A DNA stretch of 61,492 nucleotides, from the NCBI GenBank assembly GCA_028277225.1, contig JANQHB010000046.1, positions 1-61,492 of the forward strand. Reading direction: 5' to 3'. The translations under genes were made by a program, and so were the position numbers. Under the pieces are notes generated by a model. The model worked only from the letters and a program-made list of their open reading frames with translations. It was not told the DNA's origin and did no database searches. Positions 26,425 to 35,085 of this stretch are shown here, in pieces. This DNA is from Chlorobium sp. (GTDB lineage Bacteria; Bacteroidota; Chlorobiia; Chlorobiales; Chlorobiaceae). The number at the start of each line of letters is the position of its first letter. The first letter of the stretch is position 1.

Positions 26425-27579
26425 ATGAAAGGTATACGAGCATTCCTGGACGGGATTGAGCCGCATTTCAACAGCGGTGGAAAATGGGAGCGATATGCCC
26501 CTCTGTACGAAATGGTGGACACCATATTTTATGTCCCCGGTACTGCCACTGCAATCGCGCCTCATATACGCGACGCTGTCGATATTAAGCGTTCGATGTT
26601 CACCGTGCTTATCGCTCTCCTGCCGGCCCTTTTCTTTGGTATCTACAATGTCGGTTATCAGGCTGATCCTGAAGCCGGATTTCTGCAGCATATGCTGAGC
26701 GGGGGTAGGGCTGTTGTTCCGATGATTCTTGTTTCCTATACCGTTGGCGGTCTGTGGGAAGTGCTTTTCGCCGTCATTCGGCGTCATGAAATCAACGAGG
26801 GCTTTCTTGTTACCGGACTTCTCTTTCCCATGATCCTGCCGCCGGATATGCCGCTCTGGATGGTTGCTGCCGGTATATCGTTCGGTATTGTCATTGGCAA
26901 GGAGGTTACCGGCGGCACAGGATTCAATATCTTCAATCCTGCGCTTGTTGCACGGGCATTTGTGTTTTTTGCCTATCCCGCCGAGATGACCGGTGATCCG
27001 GTCTGGTCTCTGGCCGGCGAGATGACGGCGGCAACACCTCTTGCTGTCGCTGCTTCAGTCCAGAACGGTGACGCCGGGCTTCTGGTATCGCAGGCCGGTT
27101 ATTCGTTCGGAGAAATGTTTTTGGGTCTGGTCCCCGGTTCAGTAGGCGGAACGTCGAAACTGGCGGTTATTCTTGGTGCAGTCATTCTCGTCGGTTCGAG
27201 GATCGCCAACTGGCGTATTATCGCCGGCGGCCTGATCGGACTTTTCGGTGCTGCGCTACTGGCAAACATGCTTGCTCCGGCATCAGGCAATACCATGCTT
27301 TCATTATCTCCCTTGAGCCATCTTCTTGCCGGCGGCTTTGCGTTCGGTCTTGTTTTTATGGCAACCGATCCTGTCAGCGCTGCACAGACTGACAGGGGGA
27401 GATGGATCTACGGAGTTCTGATCGGAGTGCTGTGTGTGATGATCCGGGTGTTGAACCAGGCTTTTGCCGAAGGTATCATGCTTGCAATACTGCTTGGCAA
27501 TGCGTTCGCACCCATGATCGATTACTTTGTTCTGCGCCGCCATATTGCAAGAAGGAGGATGGCGTATGAAAAGCAGTAA
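26425..27579 (+). CDS. nqrB: Na+-translocating NADH:quinone oxidoreductase subunit B
   Basis: NqrB, a 384-residue membrane subunit with about ten helices that carries a covalently bound FMN and riboflavin. The flavin site is seen as EMTAATPLAVAAS, where the Thr is the expected acceptor. NPALVARAFVFFAYPAEMTG and LVFMATDPVSAAQT match the family. It is somewhat shorter than the usual 400-420. Its last 14 bases overlap nqrC. Confidence 0.93.
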   Translation: MKGIRAFLDGIEPHFNSGGKWERYAPLYEMVDTIFYVPGTATAIAPHIRDAVDIKRSMFTVLIALLPALFFGIYNVGYQADPEAGFLQHMLSGGRAVVPMILVSYTVGGLWEVLFAVIRRHEINEGFLVTGLLFPMILPPDMPLWMVAAGISFGIVIGKEVTGGTGFNIFNPALVARAFVFFAYPAEMTGDPVWSLAGEMTAATPLAVAASVQNGDAGLLVSQAGYSFGEMFLGLVPGSVGGTSKLAVILGAVILVGSRIANWRIIAGGLIGLFGAALLANMLAPASGNTMLSLSPLSHLLAGGFAFGLVFMATDPVSAAQTDRGRWIYGVLIGVLCVMIRVLNQAFAEGIMLAILLGNAFAPMIDYFVLRRHIARRRMAYEKQ

Positions 27580-28210
27580 CAGTTACACCTATATTTTTGT
27601 GATCGCGATGGCGATCGTTTCCGCGCTGCTTCTTTCTGTTCTCAGTACCAGTCTTCAGGAGCGCCAGGAATTCAACAAACTCCTCGATACAAGAAAAAAT
27701 GTTCTGAAGACGGTCGATGCGCTCGAGGCAGGAATGAGCGATATGGCAATAGAGGAACTCTACCAGTCGAGTTTCAGAAAAAAAGTCATCACCGACACTG
27801 AGGGCAGAGAACGGGTGTATTATCTCTACGGATCGCCGGAAAAGCCCGAGGGGTATGTGCTGCCGCTTTCCGGAAAAGGGGTATGGTCGACCATCAACGG
27901 TTTTATCGCGCTTGAATCCGACAGGAATACTATCAAAGGGATTTCTTTCTACGATCATGGAGAGACACCCGGGCTGGGTGGTGAAATCGAGAAGGATTTC
28001 TTTTCCGGGCGGTTTATCGGGAAAAAAATATTCAGGGACGGTGAACTGGTTTCCATAACGATAGCCAAAAACAAACTGATGAAGCCGAGTGAGCATGCTG
28101 TTGACGGACTCAGCGGAGCCTCACTCACAACCGGAGCTGTTAACAGCTTGCTTCGGGAGGATCTTGAAGCCTATCTGGGGATGCTGAAAGAGCCTGACAA
28201 GGAGGAATGA
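27566..28210 (+). CDS. nqrC: Na+-translocating NADH:quinone oxidoreductase subunit C (Ser in place of flavin Thr)
   Basis: NqrC, 214 residues with one N-terminal helix and a periplasmic FMN-binding domain. ATG 27566 follows a GAAGGAGGA box and is chosen over the longer frame from 27527. GETPGLGGEIE is conserved. The flavinylation motif, usually SGAT before LT, reads DGLSGASLTTGAV here: the acceptor Thr is Ser (TCA at about 28117). ApbE-type transfer can in principle use Ser, so the site may still work. No apbE gene is in the window. Confidence 0.93.
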   Translation: MKSSNSYTYIFVIAMAIVSALLLSVLSTSLQERQEFNKLLDTRKNVLKTVDALEAGMSDMAIEELYQSSFRKKVITDTEGRERVYYLYGSPEKPEGYVLPLSGKGVWSTINGFIALESDRNTIKGISFYDHGETPGLGGEIEKDFFSGRFIGKKIFRDGELVSITIAKNKLMKPSEHAVDGLSGASLTTGAVNSLLREDLEAYLGMLKEPDKEE

Positions 28211-28212
28211 TC

Positions 28213-28842
28213 ATGGCTAAGGCGAAGACTATCGATACCTTTCTCGGGCCGCTGAGCCGGAGCAATCCGATTACCACACAGGTGCTCGGAATCTGTTCCG
28301 CGCTTGCCGTTACCGTTAAAATGGATACGGCACTCGTCATGACCGGCGCCCTTGTCTTTGTTCTTGTCGGCTCGAATACGATCGTTGCCGCTCTTCGGAA
28401 TCTTATCCCTTCCAGGGTGAGGATCATCGTCATGCTGACGATTATCGCGACACTTGTGATAGTTATCGATGAACTGCTCAAGGCCTTTGTTTATGATATA
28501 AGCAAACAGCTCAGCATTTTTGTGGGCCTGATCATTACCAACTGCATCGTTCTAGGGCGTGCCGAGGCGTTTGCCCTGAAGAACAGTGTGACGGCTTCCG
28601 CCCTTGACGGTTTCGGCAATGCGCTCGGTTACGGTCTTATTCTTGTGCTTGTCGCTGCAGCTCGTGAATTTCTCGGCAGCGGAACCCTGCTCGGGCTTCA
28701 GATCATTCCCGATTTCCTCTATGTTGAAAACGGGGGTTGGTATGTCAATAACGGGCTGATGATTCTTGCTCCGGGTGCGTTTATCATTCTTGGCCTGCTT
28801 ATCTGGCTGCAGAGAACAATCAATGGTTACAAGGAGGAATAG
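28213..28842 (+). CDS. nqrD: Na+-translocating NADH:quinone oxidoreductase subunit D
   Basis: NqrD, about 209 residues and six membrane segments, one of the paired inverted-topology subunits that form the ion path with NqrE. FLGPLSRSNPITTQVLGICSALAVT and LVAAAREFLGSGTLLG match the family. ATG 28213 is favoured by an AAGGAGGA box; the ATG six bases earlier lies too close to it. Confidence 0.94.
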   Translation: MAKAKTIDTFLGPLSRSNPITTQVLGICSALAVTVKMDTALVMTGALVFVLVGSNTIVAALRNLIPSRVRIIVMLTIIATLVIVIDELLKAFVYDISKQLSIFVGLIITNCIVLGRAEAFALKNSVTASALDGFGNALGYGLILVLVAAAREFLGSGTLLGLQIIPDFLYVENGGWYVNNGLMILAPGAFIILGLLIWLQRTINGYKEE

Positions 28843-29469
28843 ATGGAAGCGTTGTCGCACTATCTCAGCCTTGTGGTCGAGACGATCTTTATCAAGAACA
28901 TCCTGCTTGCGTATTTTCTCGGGATGTGCTCGTTCCTTGCCATATCCAAAAAGGTCGAAACATCGATCGGCCTGGGGCTTGCGGTAATTTTTGTCAACGG
29001 GATAACGGTACCCGTAAACTGGATGATCAAGAATTTCTTGCTGCAGAAAGGGGCTCTTGTGTGGACCGGTATAGCGGGGATGGAACAGGTTGACCTGAGT
29101 TTTCTGACGTTTATCGTTTTTATCGCAACAATTGCCGCCATGGTGCAGCTTGTAGAAATGACTCTTGACCGGGTCAGTCCGACACTCTATCAGTCGCTCG
29201 GGATATTTCTGCCCCTGATAGCGGTGAACTGTGCAATTCTCGGCTCATCGCTTTTCATGGTCGAGCGTAACTATGACCTCATGGAGGCAGTCGTTTTCGG
29301 AACGAGCGCCGGAATCGGCTTTTTTCTCGCTATAGTCACCCTTGCAACCATGCGCTACAAACTGAAATATTCCAACATTCCAAAAGGGTTGCGGGGACTG
29401 GGTATAGCGATGCTTCTGACCGGCCTGATCTCGATGGCCTATATGTCTTTTTCGGGAATAAACCTGTGA
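28843..29469 (+). CDS. nqrE: Na+-translocating NADH:quinone oxidoreductase subunit E
   Basis: NqrE, 208 residues with six membrane segments, homologous to NqrD in inverted topology. FIKNILLAYFLGMCSFLAISKK and FLPLIAVNCAILGSSLFMVER carry the conserved Cys residues that hold the 2Fe-2S or Fe site between NqrD and NqrE. It starts one base after the nqrD stop with an AAGGAGGA box. Confidence 0.94.
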   Translation: MEALSHYLSLVVETIFIKNILLAYFLGMCSFLAISKKVETSIGLGLAVIFVNGITVPVNWMIKNFLLQKGALVWTGIAGMEQVDLSFLTFIVFIATIAAMVQLVEMTLDRVSPTLYQSLGIFLPLIAVNCAILGSSLFMVERNYDLMEAVVFGTSAGIGFFLAIVTLATMRYKLKYSNIPKGLRGLGIAMLLTGLISMAYMSFSGINL

Positions 29470-29600
29470 GGTGACTGCTCTTGTTTCTTTTATGTCCGAG
29501 TGCCTGTTCAGTCCGACGATATGTTCACCGGGGAGACAGCCGTTGATCGGCGGCAGTTTCCTGCAAGTCTATCTATAACCGGGTTATCACTTTTTTATCG

Positions 29601-30830
29601 ATGCTTGTCGTTTTCTCAGCTGTTCTGGTTTTTGTTGTGGTGGTTACGCTGCTTGTTCTCTTGCTCAATACCGCCGCAAGCAAGCTTCTGCCGAGAGGTA
29701 AGGTCGAGATCACGATCAATGACGACCGGGAAGGAGTCCTTTCGGTACGTCCTGGACGCAGCCTTCTCTCCACCCTTTCCGATGAAAAGATTTTTATCCC
29801 TTCGGCATGCGGCGGTGGCGGAACCTGCGGCATGTGCAAGTGCAGAATTTCCGAAGGAGGCGGTCAGGTCCTTCCTACCGAGCTGAATCACATTTCACGA
29901 TCCGAGGTAAAGCAGGATGTGCGGCTCTCCTGCCAGGTGAAAGTGAGGGAATCGATGAAAATCCATGTCCCCGAGGAGATTTTCAATATCCGTCAGTGGG
30001 ATTGTATTGTTCGTTCCAATCGTAATGTTGCCACATTCATCAAGGAGCTTGTTCTGGAACTGCCCGATAACGAAGCTCTTCAGTTCAAGGCGGGCGGCTA
30101 CATCCAGATCGATATTCCGGAATATCGTGGTTTGTCTTTTTCAGATTTTTCTATTGGAGAGGAGTATCGTGAGGATTGGGACAAGTACAGGATGTGGCAG
30201 TTAACAAGCAGTAGCCAGGAAGCAACGTTCAGAGCCTATTCCATGGCAAATCATCCGGCCGAGGGTAATATCGTTATTCTGAACGTCAGAATAGCAACAC
30301 CCCCGCCGGACCGTTGGGAGAGCGCGCCTCCCGGAGTCGGATCATCCTATATCTTCAGCCTGAGAGCGGGAGACAAGGTTCGTGTATCAGGTCCCTACGG
30401 TGAGTTTTTCATCAAGGAGACGGACCGGGAAATGGTCTATATAGGCGGTGGTGCGGGCATGGCCCCCATGCGTTCTCATATCTTCCATCTGTTTAAGACC
30501 TTGCAAACCGGCAGGAAAGTCTCTTTCTGGTACGGAGCGCGTTCAAAGAAAGAAATGTTTTACGATGATGCGTTCCGGGTGATTGCCGAAGAGTTTCCGA
30601 ACTTTTCCTATAATGTATCGCTTTCCAATCCTTTGCCTGGAGATAACTGGAACGGATACATCGGGTTCATTCACGAGGTCCTCTACGACAACTACCTCAA
30701 AGATCACCAGGAGCCGGAAGAAATCGAATACTATATGTGCGGCCCTCCGGTCATGGTTGCTGCAGTCGAAAAAATGCTCTACGATCTTGGTGTCGAAAAA
30801 GAGATGATCGCCTACGACGAGTTTTCGTAG
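29601..30830 (+). CDS. nqrF: Na+-translocating NADH:quinone oxidoreductase subunit F
   Basis: NqrF, the NADH-oxidising subunit, 409 residues. An N-terminal helix is followed by a plant-type 2Fe-2S domain with Cys70, Cys76, Cys79 and Cys111, then an FAD/NADH reductase domain with FRAYSMANHP (RxYS flavin motif), GPYGEFF, YIGGGAGMAPMRS and a C-terminal CGPPVM. The 131-base gap after nqrE is the only sizeable one in the operon and shows no extra gene. Confidence 0.94.
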   Translation: MLVVFSAVLVFVVVVTLLVLLLNTAASKLLPRGKVEITINDDREGVLSVRPGRSLLSTLSDEKIFIPSACGGGGTCGMCKCRISEGGGQVLPTELNHISRSEVKQDVRLSCQVKVRESMKIHVPEEIFNIRQWDCIVRSNRNVATFIKELVLELPDNEALQFKAGGYIQIDIPEYRGLSFSDFSIGEEYREDWDKYRMWQLTSSSQEATFRAYSMANHPAEGNIVILNVRIATPPPDRWESAPPGVGSSYIFSLRAGDKVRVSGPYGEFFIKETDREMVYIGGGAGMAPMRSHIFHLFKTLQTGRKVSFWYGARSKKEMFYDDAFRVIAEEFPNFSYNVSLSNPLPGDNWNGYIGFIHEVLYDNYLKDHQEPEEIEYYMCGPPVMVAAVEKMLYDLGVEKEMIAYDEFS

Positions 30831-30861
30831 GTAAACAATCGGAATCAAGCGTGCCTTGTTT

Positions 30862-31356
30862 TCAGGATTTCTTTCCGGTGGATTTCGGAATGACGATGAC
30901 CGGAACATGGGACGCATTGACGACACCCGAACAGACCGAGCCGATCAGGCACTGGTAGAGTGCTTTGTGGCCATGCGATCCAAGCAGGATGAAGTCGGAC
31001 TCTTCTTTTAGTGCGGCTTCTACGATACGTTCAACAGGGTTGCCATGTACAAAGGAAAAGGTGGCGTCAATATTCTCGCTGTTAAGGGTTTCGGCGATGT
31101 CCTGCATTTCCTTGAAACGCTTGTCGTGAAGGAGGGGAACGGTATTTCCTTCTCCTGTGGAGTCGGGTTCCCGATAGTACTTTGGCGGCGGCTGGTAGTG
31201 GGGTGTTATCGTCGGATGGAACTCGATATCCTGTTTTTCTTCCGGAAGGACATGCAAAAGGGTGACTGACGCAGATGAACTCCTTGCAAGAGAGAGAGTG
31301 GTCCTGACGATCGCATCAGTTTCCTTGCCCAGATCGAGAGCCGCGAGAAGTTTCAT
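30862..31356 (-). CDS. Universal stress protein (UspA family)
   Basis: A 164-residue single-domain Usp. The N-terminus KLLAALDLGKETD and the C-terminal ATP-site motif LLGSHGHKALYQCLIGSVCSGV (GxxG-x9-GS type) point to the ATP-binding class. An insert after the first strand-helix unit (residues 45-90) makes it longer than usual. Its start overlaps the stop of the MobB-MobA gene by four bases. Convergent with nqrF. Confidence 0.88.
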   Translation of the reverse strand: MKLLAALDLGKETDAIVRTTLSLARSSSASVTLLHVLPEEKQDIEFHPTITPHYQPPPKYYREPDSTGEGNTVPLLHDKRFKEMQDIAETLNSENIDATFSFVHGNPVERIVEAALKEESDFILLGSHGHKALYQCLIGSVCSGVVNASHVPVIVIPKSTGKKS

Positions 31357-32504
31357 GATGGCCTCCTTTGACGACTGTTTTCTTTTCTGTCAACGTTACC
31401 GCTTTTTTTTTCGGCGGCAAAAGATTCCAGTGCCTTTTGATGGTCTTCTTGTGTGTTTATGCTGCAGAGAGCATTGGTGTCCTTCAGTGAAAGGTAGTGA
31501 ACCCGGGAGTCTTCAAGAAACGAGAGCAGGGAATTGTTTCCGGCAGCATGTCTGAGCATGAGCGGCTGACGGCATTTGGGTTCATAGATGGCGCAAAGAG
31601 GTTCAGGGCGGCCTCTGTCGGTTGCCCGGATTGCTGTTGCGAAACAAAACGGTTTTCTTTCAGCACAGAGTTTCCCGATGACAGCAGTATTGAGGAAAGG
31701 CATATCGCATGCCGTGATCAGCCAGCTTTTCCCGGGCAGTTGCCGCTGTGCGGACAGCAAGCCGCCAAGGGGGCCGATGCCGGTATACACGTCGGTAATA
31801 AGGGGGAATCCATAACGGCCATAGGTCTCTTTCTGATCTTCCCGGCAGGAAATGTAGACTTCCCTGCACTGCTTTAAAAGCATTCGGGAGGTATGTGATA
31901 TCTGTGTTTCCTGATGATAGGAAAGAAGTGCCTTGTCTTTTCCCATCCTGGTGCTTTTTCCTCCTGCGAGCACAAGGCCGAAAAGGGGGGTGGCCGAAAC
32001 GGATCGCAAAAAATAGTCCATGATGAATCTGCTGATCATCTCGATATCATCGCGATGAAATACCGGAAGCCCGAATGTTTTTCCGGCATCCAAAGGTTTT
32101 GTGACGATCAGAGCCAGAACACCGGGTATTGCATGACTGCCGACCTCTTCAAGGATACGACCCTCGGGATCGACCATCAGCAGTTTTGGCAGGGGGAGCT
32201 CTTTTAGTCCTTCAACGATCAGAAAATCAAGGCTGGATGCCCAATGCTGCAGTGCAAGGGGAGATGGCGTGCCATTCTTGATACATGCATGATGTTCGGG
32301 ATCTGAAAGCACGACTTGCTGTGCTCCGGCCGCACGAACGACAGAGGAGTCCTTTCCTTGCCGGTCGATATCGAAGCGGTGACATCCGTGTTTGTAATAA
32401 CCGACGTGGTAATGAATGCTGAACCGGGATACCAGACGGGAAACAAGGGTTGTTTTACCGGTGTTAGAATACCCGCTGACAGCTATTTCAAAAGGGTGAA
32501 ACAT
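31353..32504 (-). CDS. MobB-MobA fusion (molybdopterin guanine dinucleotide synthesis)
   Basis: A 383-residue two-domain protein. Residues 1-160 are MobB-like, a GTPase with P-loop VSGYSNTGKTTLVSRL and SSVVRAAGAQQVVLSD. Residues about 175-360 are MobA, with GLVLAGGKSTRMGKDKALL, TDVYTGIGPLGGLLSA and ACDMPFL. MobA adds GMP to molybdopterin, forming the MGD cofactor needed by PsrA. The fusion keeps both active-site motifs. It is separated from the moa cluster but only 2-8 kb away. Confidence 0.9.
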   Translation of the reverse strand: MFHPFEIAVSGYSNTGKTTLVSRLVSRFSIHYHVGYYKHGCHRFDIDRQGKDSSVVRAAGAQQVVLSDPEHHACIKNGTPSPLALQHWASSLDFLIVEGLKELPLPKLLMVDPEGRILEEVGSHAIPGVLALIVTKPLDAGKTFGLPVFHRDDIEMISRFIMDYFLRSVSATPLFGLVLAGGKSTRMGKDKALLSYHQETQISHTSRMLLKQCREVYISCREDQKETYGRYGFPLITDVYTGIGPLGGLLSAQRQLPGKSWLITACDMPFLNTAVIGKLCAERKPFCFATAIRATDRGRPEPLCAIYEPKCRQPLMLRHAAGNNSLLSFLEDSRVHYLSLKDTNALCSINTQEDHQKALESFAAEKKSGNVDRKENSRQRRPS

Positions 32505-32605
32505 TATGACCGAAGCGTATGCCTGTGTTGTCTCCCCGTTTTATTGTGCCGCTCCTTTCGGGGGGACATAAGAAACGTTTCAGGCTGTATGCGAGGTTGT
32601 TTTGA

Positions 32606-32820
32606 CCTAAATTGAGCGATTGTCGAGCCCTGTGAAATATCTGGTCTGATTTCACGGGATCGGCATTTCCCGACGTGTCGGGATTTCAATAAATGCGGCT
32701 CTTTATCAGTTTTTACTCCCACCTGACAGGTGAGAGATAATCTCTATACTAACAGAGTATAACGGATAGTTTTTAATAACCTTACTATTATGAAGCATTT
32801 TTTGAAACGCTCAGTTTAGG
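32606..32820. repeat. MITE-like element with inverted ends and internal hairpin
   Basis: CCTAAATTGAGCG at 32606-32618 and CGCTCAGTTTAGG at 32808-32820 are inverted repeats with one mismatch, framing about 215 bases without a gene. Inside, 32611-32662 is repeated almost exactly at 44826-44877 (two mismatches). It contains arms CCTGTGAAAT and ATTTCACGGG that pair around ATCTGGTCTG, and a second palindrome CCCGACGTGTCGGG at about 32670-32683. The right-hand end sequence ACGCTCAGTTTAGG also occurs alone at 26403-26416. This fits a non-coding mobile element. Confidence 0.65.
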
Positions 32821-32830
32821 TATGAGCAGG

Positions 32831-33013
32831 TTACGCCTGCGCCTGTCGGTGCTGGTTCTGCTGCTGGATAAGAAGAAAGAGTGCTGCCACAATGCCGGGA
32901 ACCCAGAACAGAGCCGTTAGCAGGCCTACAAGCATGATCGTTCCTACTTCCCTGTCAAGAACGGCGGCAGGCGGGCAAATGAATGCAAAAATCCATTTTC
33001 GAATCTCTATCAT
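32831..33013 (-). CDS. Pmp3/YqaE family small membrane protein
   Basis: A 60-residue protein with two hydrophobic segments and the Pmp3 (UPF0057) pattern: FICPPAAVLDREVG then LFWVPGIVAALFLL. Members are small membrane proteins linked to membrane potential or stress in other organisms. An AAGGAG box lies eight bases before the ATG. The Gln/His-rich tail is unusual but short. Confidence 0.85.
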   Translation of the reverse strand: MIEIRKWIFAFICPPAAVLDREVGTIMLVGLLTALFWVPGIVAALFLLIQQQNQHRQAQA

Positions 33014-33236
33014 GGTATTCTCCTTATTAGTGGTTATTTTTCCAAAATTTAATATTTATCGGCAGAACAAGCAATGGTAAATGCGTTATTCTCTTTGGAA
33101 TAGCGGATAGAGCTATATCTTCTTGCATATTTGCACTAAAAGTTTAAATTACAAGCCCCCGGACAAGGATATCCAGTTACGTAAGCCTTTCATAGTAGTA
33201 TCGATTCTGGATTGTTAACCTAAATAATCAAATAGC

Positions 33237-33557
33237 TTGCATAAGAAATTTCATCCTCAGATGGTTTTGGATGGTTTCGAAGAGGTGCTTGAAGAACCTA
33301 ATTTCAATAATCCGAATACCTCCCCGGAACCACCAAGTCCCTATGCGGACCTCGAGAAAAAGTATCGAAAGAACAAATTCAACAAGAAAAAGAACTACTA
33401 CCCTGAATTATATGGCACTCAGGGGTTGGATTTAACCGAACGGCAAGCCGTATCAGGAAACAAGGTCAGGAAAAAAAAGTCGGTAAACTCAAAAAGAAAA
33501 CCTTCTTCCAGATCGGGTCGGCTCAGACAGGGTAAGAAAAAAAGTTCAAATACCTGA
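33237..33557 (+). CDS. Basic low-complexity hypothetical protein
   Basis: A 106-residue frame from a TTG at 33237, rich in Lys, Arg, Ser, Asn and Pro, with a strongly basic C-terminus (GNKVRKKKSVNSKRKPSSRS). It looks disordered and could bind nucleic acid. No recognisable family, no clear ribosome-binding site, and the start is uncertain. Possibly a real small gene. Confidence 0.4.
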   Translation: MHKKFHPQMVLDGFEEVLEEPNFNNPNTSPEPPSPYADLEKKYRKNKFNKKKNYYPELYGTQGLDLTERQAVSGNKVRKKKSVNSKRKPSSRSGRLRQGKKKSSNT

Positions 33558-33689
33558 CACGTCATCCTGAAGGGATCTCTTTCTTTCTGTCATGAATGTG
33601 AACCGTGACGTGCATCTGTTTGAAACTTGTATCAGGACTATTAGCTTTTCAGGGAGAATTATCTGCCATTCATCATAAATATCCGCATC

Positions 33690-34205
33690 ATGCTGCTCAT
33701 CAATCGCTTTATAAAACTGATCGAAGACCATGCCGAATCCCTTTCTCTCAAATGGGTGGAAGAGGTTCGAACCAATGCGCTCACAAGTGGTTATTCGAAG
33801 CTATCAAAAAAGGAACTCCACGATAACGTATTCGATCGTTTCCGGAGGCTTGGAAAGTGGGTTGCCCAACAGGAAAATATCGACAAGGACATTGCGATGG
33901 ATTTCTGCAGGATGGGAGAGGAAAAGGCCTGCTCGTCTATAAAGTCCAGTGAGATGGTCTATGCCCTTATTCTCGAGCGCGATATGCTTTTCACCTATGT
34001 CAAGGAGGAGGGGGTCATTACTGAAGGTATCGATCTGAACCGGGCAATTCAGTTTGGCGAACAGCTCAACTTTTTTTATGACAAGGCGATCTACTTCGCT
34101 CTTGTCGGATATGAAAGGGCTAGCTGCAAGGCTGACGGTGACGGCGGGGAAAACGAGTTCCAGAAAACGATGGAGGGATTCAAGCGCTGGTTTATCCGCG
34201 AGTGA
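33690..34205 (+). CDS. RsbR N-terminal-type sensor domain protein
   Basis: A 171-residue all-helical protein resembling the RsbRD N-terminal domain (a globin-like fold used by stressosome proteins and some kinases). Segments FIKLIEDHAESLSLKWVEEVR, YERASCKAD and the repeated amphipathic helices fit. No STAS or kinase domain is attached, so it may act as a free-standing sensor. A hairpin follows its stop. Confidence 0.55.
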   Translation: MLLINRFIKLIEDHAESLSLKWVEEVRTNALTSGYSKLSKKELHDNVFDRFRRLGKWVAQQENIDKDIAMDFCRMGEEKACSSIKSSEMVYALILERDMLFTYVKEEGVITEGIDLNRAIQFGEQLNFFYDKAIYFALVGYERASCKADGDGGENEFQKTMEGFKRWFIRE

Positions 34206-34227
34206 TTCTTTTGACATGAAATCTGTC

Positions 34228-34251
34228 AGGGGCTCACGGGAGCCCCTTTTT
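34228..34251 (+). terminator. Intrinsic terminator overlapping the GDPD leader
   Basis: AGGGGCTC at 34228-34235 pairs with GAGCCCCT at 34240-34247 around an ACGG loop, followed by TTTT to 34251. It is a strong terminator for the RsbR-like gene. The ATG of the next gene begins at the very next base (34252), and the only ribosome-binding-like box, GGGAG at 34238-34242, lies inside the stem. Confidence 0.85.
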
Positions 34252-35085
34252 ATGCTGCCGCACACGCCTGAAATACATGCTCATCGTGGAGCACGGTCTT
34301 TTTTTCCTGAAAATACAATCGAGGCATTCCTGAAAGCGGTTGAACTGGGTGCTGACGCCATAGAACTCGATCTTTGTGTTTCGGGAGACAATCGCGTGGT
34401 GGTATCGCATGATCCGTATATGCAGGCCGGTCTCTGTGCCGATCCCGAAGGCAGGCCCATCGAAAAACAGGATGAAAAACGGTTCCGGCTGTATACCATG
34501 ACCTACAGCGAGATCGTCCGATTCGATTGCGGTCTCTGTACCGGGGAGTTTCCCATGCAGAAGCGGATTCGTGCATCCAAACCGCTTCTTGCCGATGTTT
34601 TTACCGCAGTCGAAAAGTATTGCGATGCAGTGCAGAAAGAGCGCAGCATGATCTACAATCTTGAAGTTAAATCATGGCCGGAAGGGGGTGATGTTCTTCA
34701 TCCGTCACCATTCGAGTATGCAGCTCTTGTCACCGATGCAGTGAACTCGTCGGGCATTTCATCAAGGATCAGGATACAGTCTTTTGACGGGTGTTTGCTG
34801 GATGAAGTGCGGAAAAGGGAGCCATCCCTGTGCCTTGGGCTGCTGACAGGAAGATGGCAGAATCCGGATAAAGCGCTTCAGAAATCCGGATCTGCCCCCC
34901 GGTACCTCAATCCACATTATTCAACGGTTACCACCGGGCTTGTTTCATCGCTCCATGAAAAGGGGATAGGTATCGTGCCATGGACTGTCAATTCAGGAGA
35001 AACCATGAGATCCCTTGCTGTTATGGGCGTTGACGGGATCATTACCGACTATCCGGACCGGGCAATCGAGGTTTTGCATGGATAG
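34252..35085 (+). CDS. Glycerophosphodiester phosphodiesterase family protein
   Basis: A GDPD-family TIM barrel of 277 residues. IHAHRGARSFFPENTIEAF and IELDLCVSGDNRVVVSHDP contain the catalytic His pair and metal-binding Glu-x-Asp. GIGIVPWTVN and GIITDYPDRAIEVL complete the barrel. The chosen ATG is immediately after a terminator hairpin; ATG 34216, before the hairpin, is possible but has no ribosome-binding site. The stop overlaps moaA by eight bases. Confidence 0.88.
   Translation: MLPHTPEIHAHRGARSFFPENTIEAFLKAVELGADAIELDLCVSGDNRVVVSHDPYMQAGLCADPEGRPIEKQDEKRFRLYTMTYSEIVRFDCGLCTGEFPMQKRIRASKPLLADVFTAVEKYCDAVQKERSMIYNLEVKSWPEGGDVLHPSPFEYAALVTDAVNSSGISSRIRIQSFDGCLLDEVRKREPSLCLGLLTGRWQNPDKALQKSGSAPRYLNPHYSTVTTGLVSSLHEKGIGIVPWTVNSGETMRSLAVMGVDGIITDYPDRAIEVLHG

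Noticed and set aside
24943..30830. Rnf complex
   Set aside because: Initially considered because RnfABCDGE resembles NqrBCDEF, but the first subunit is NqrA-like, there is no RnfB/RnfC ferredoxin, and the last subunit has the NqrF 2Fe-2S/FAD layout.
32505..33236. tRNA or riboswitch in the gap upstream of mobB-mobA
   Set aside because: No cloverleaf arms, no GTTCGAATC-type loop and no molybdenum-cofactor riboswitch pattern; the region is explained by the hairpin element and the Pmp3-like gene.
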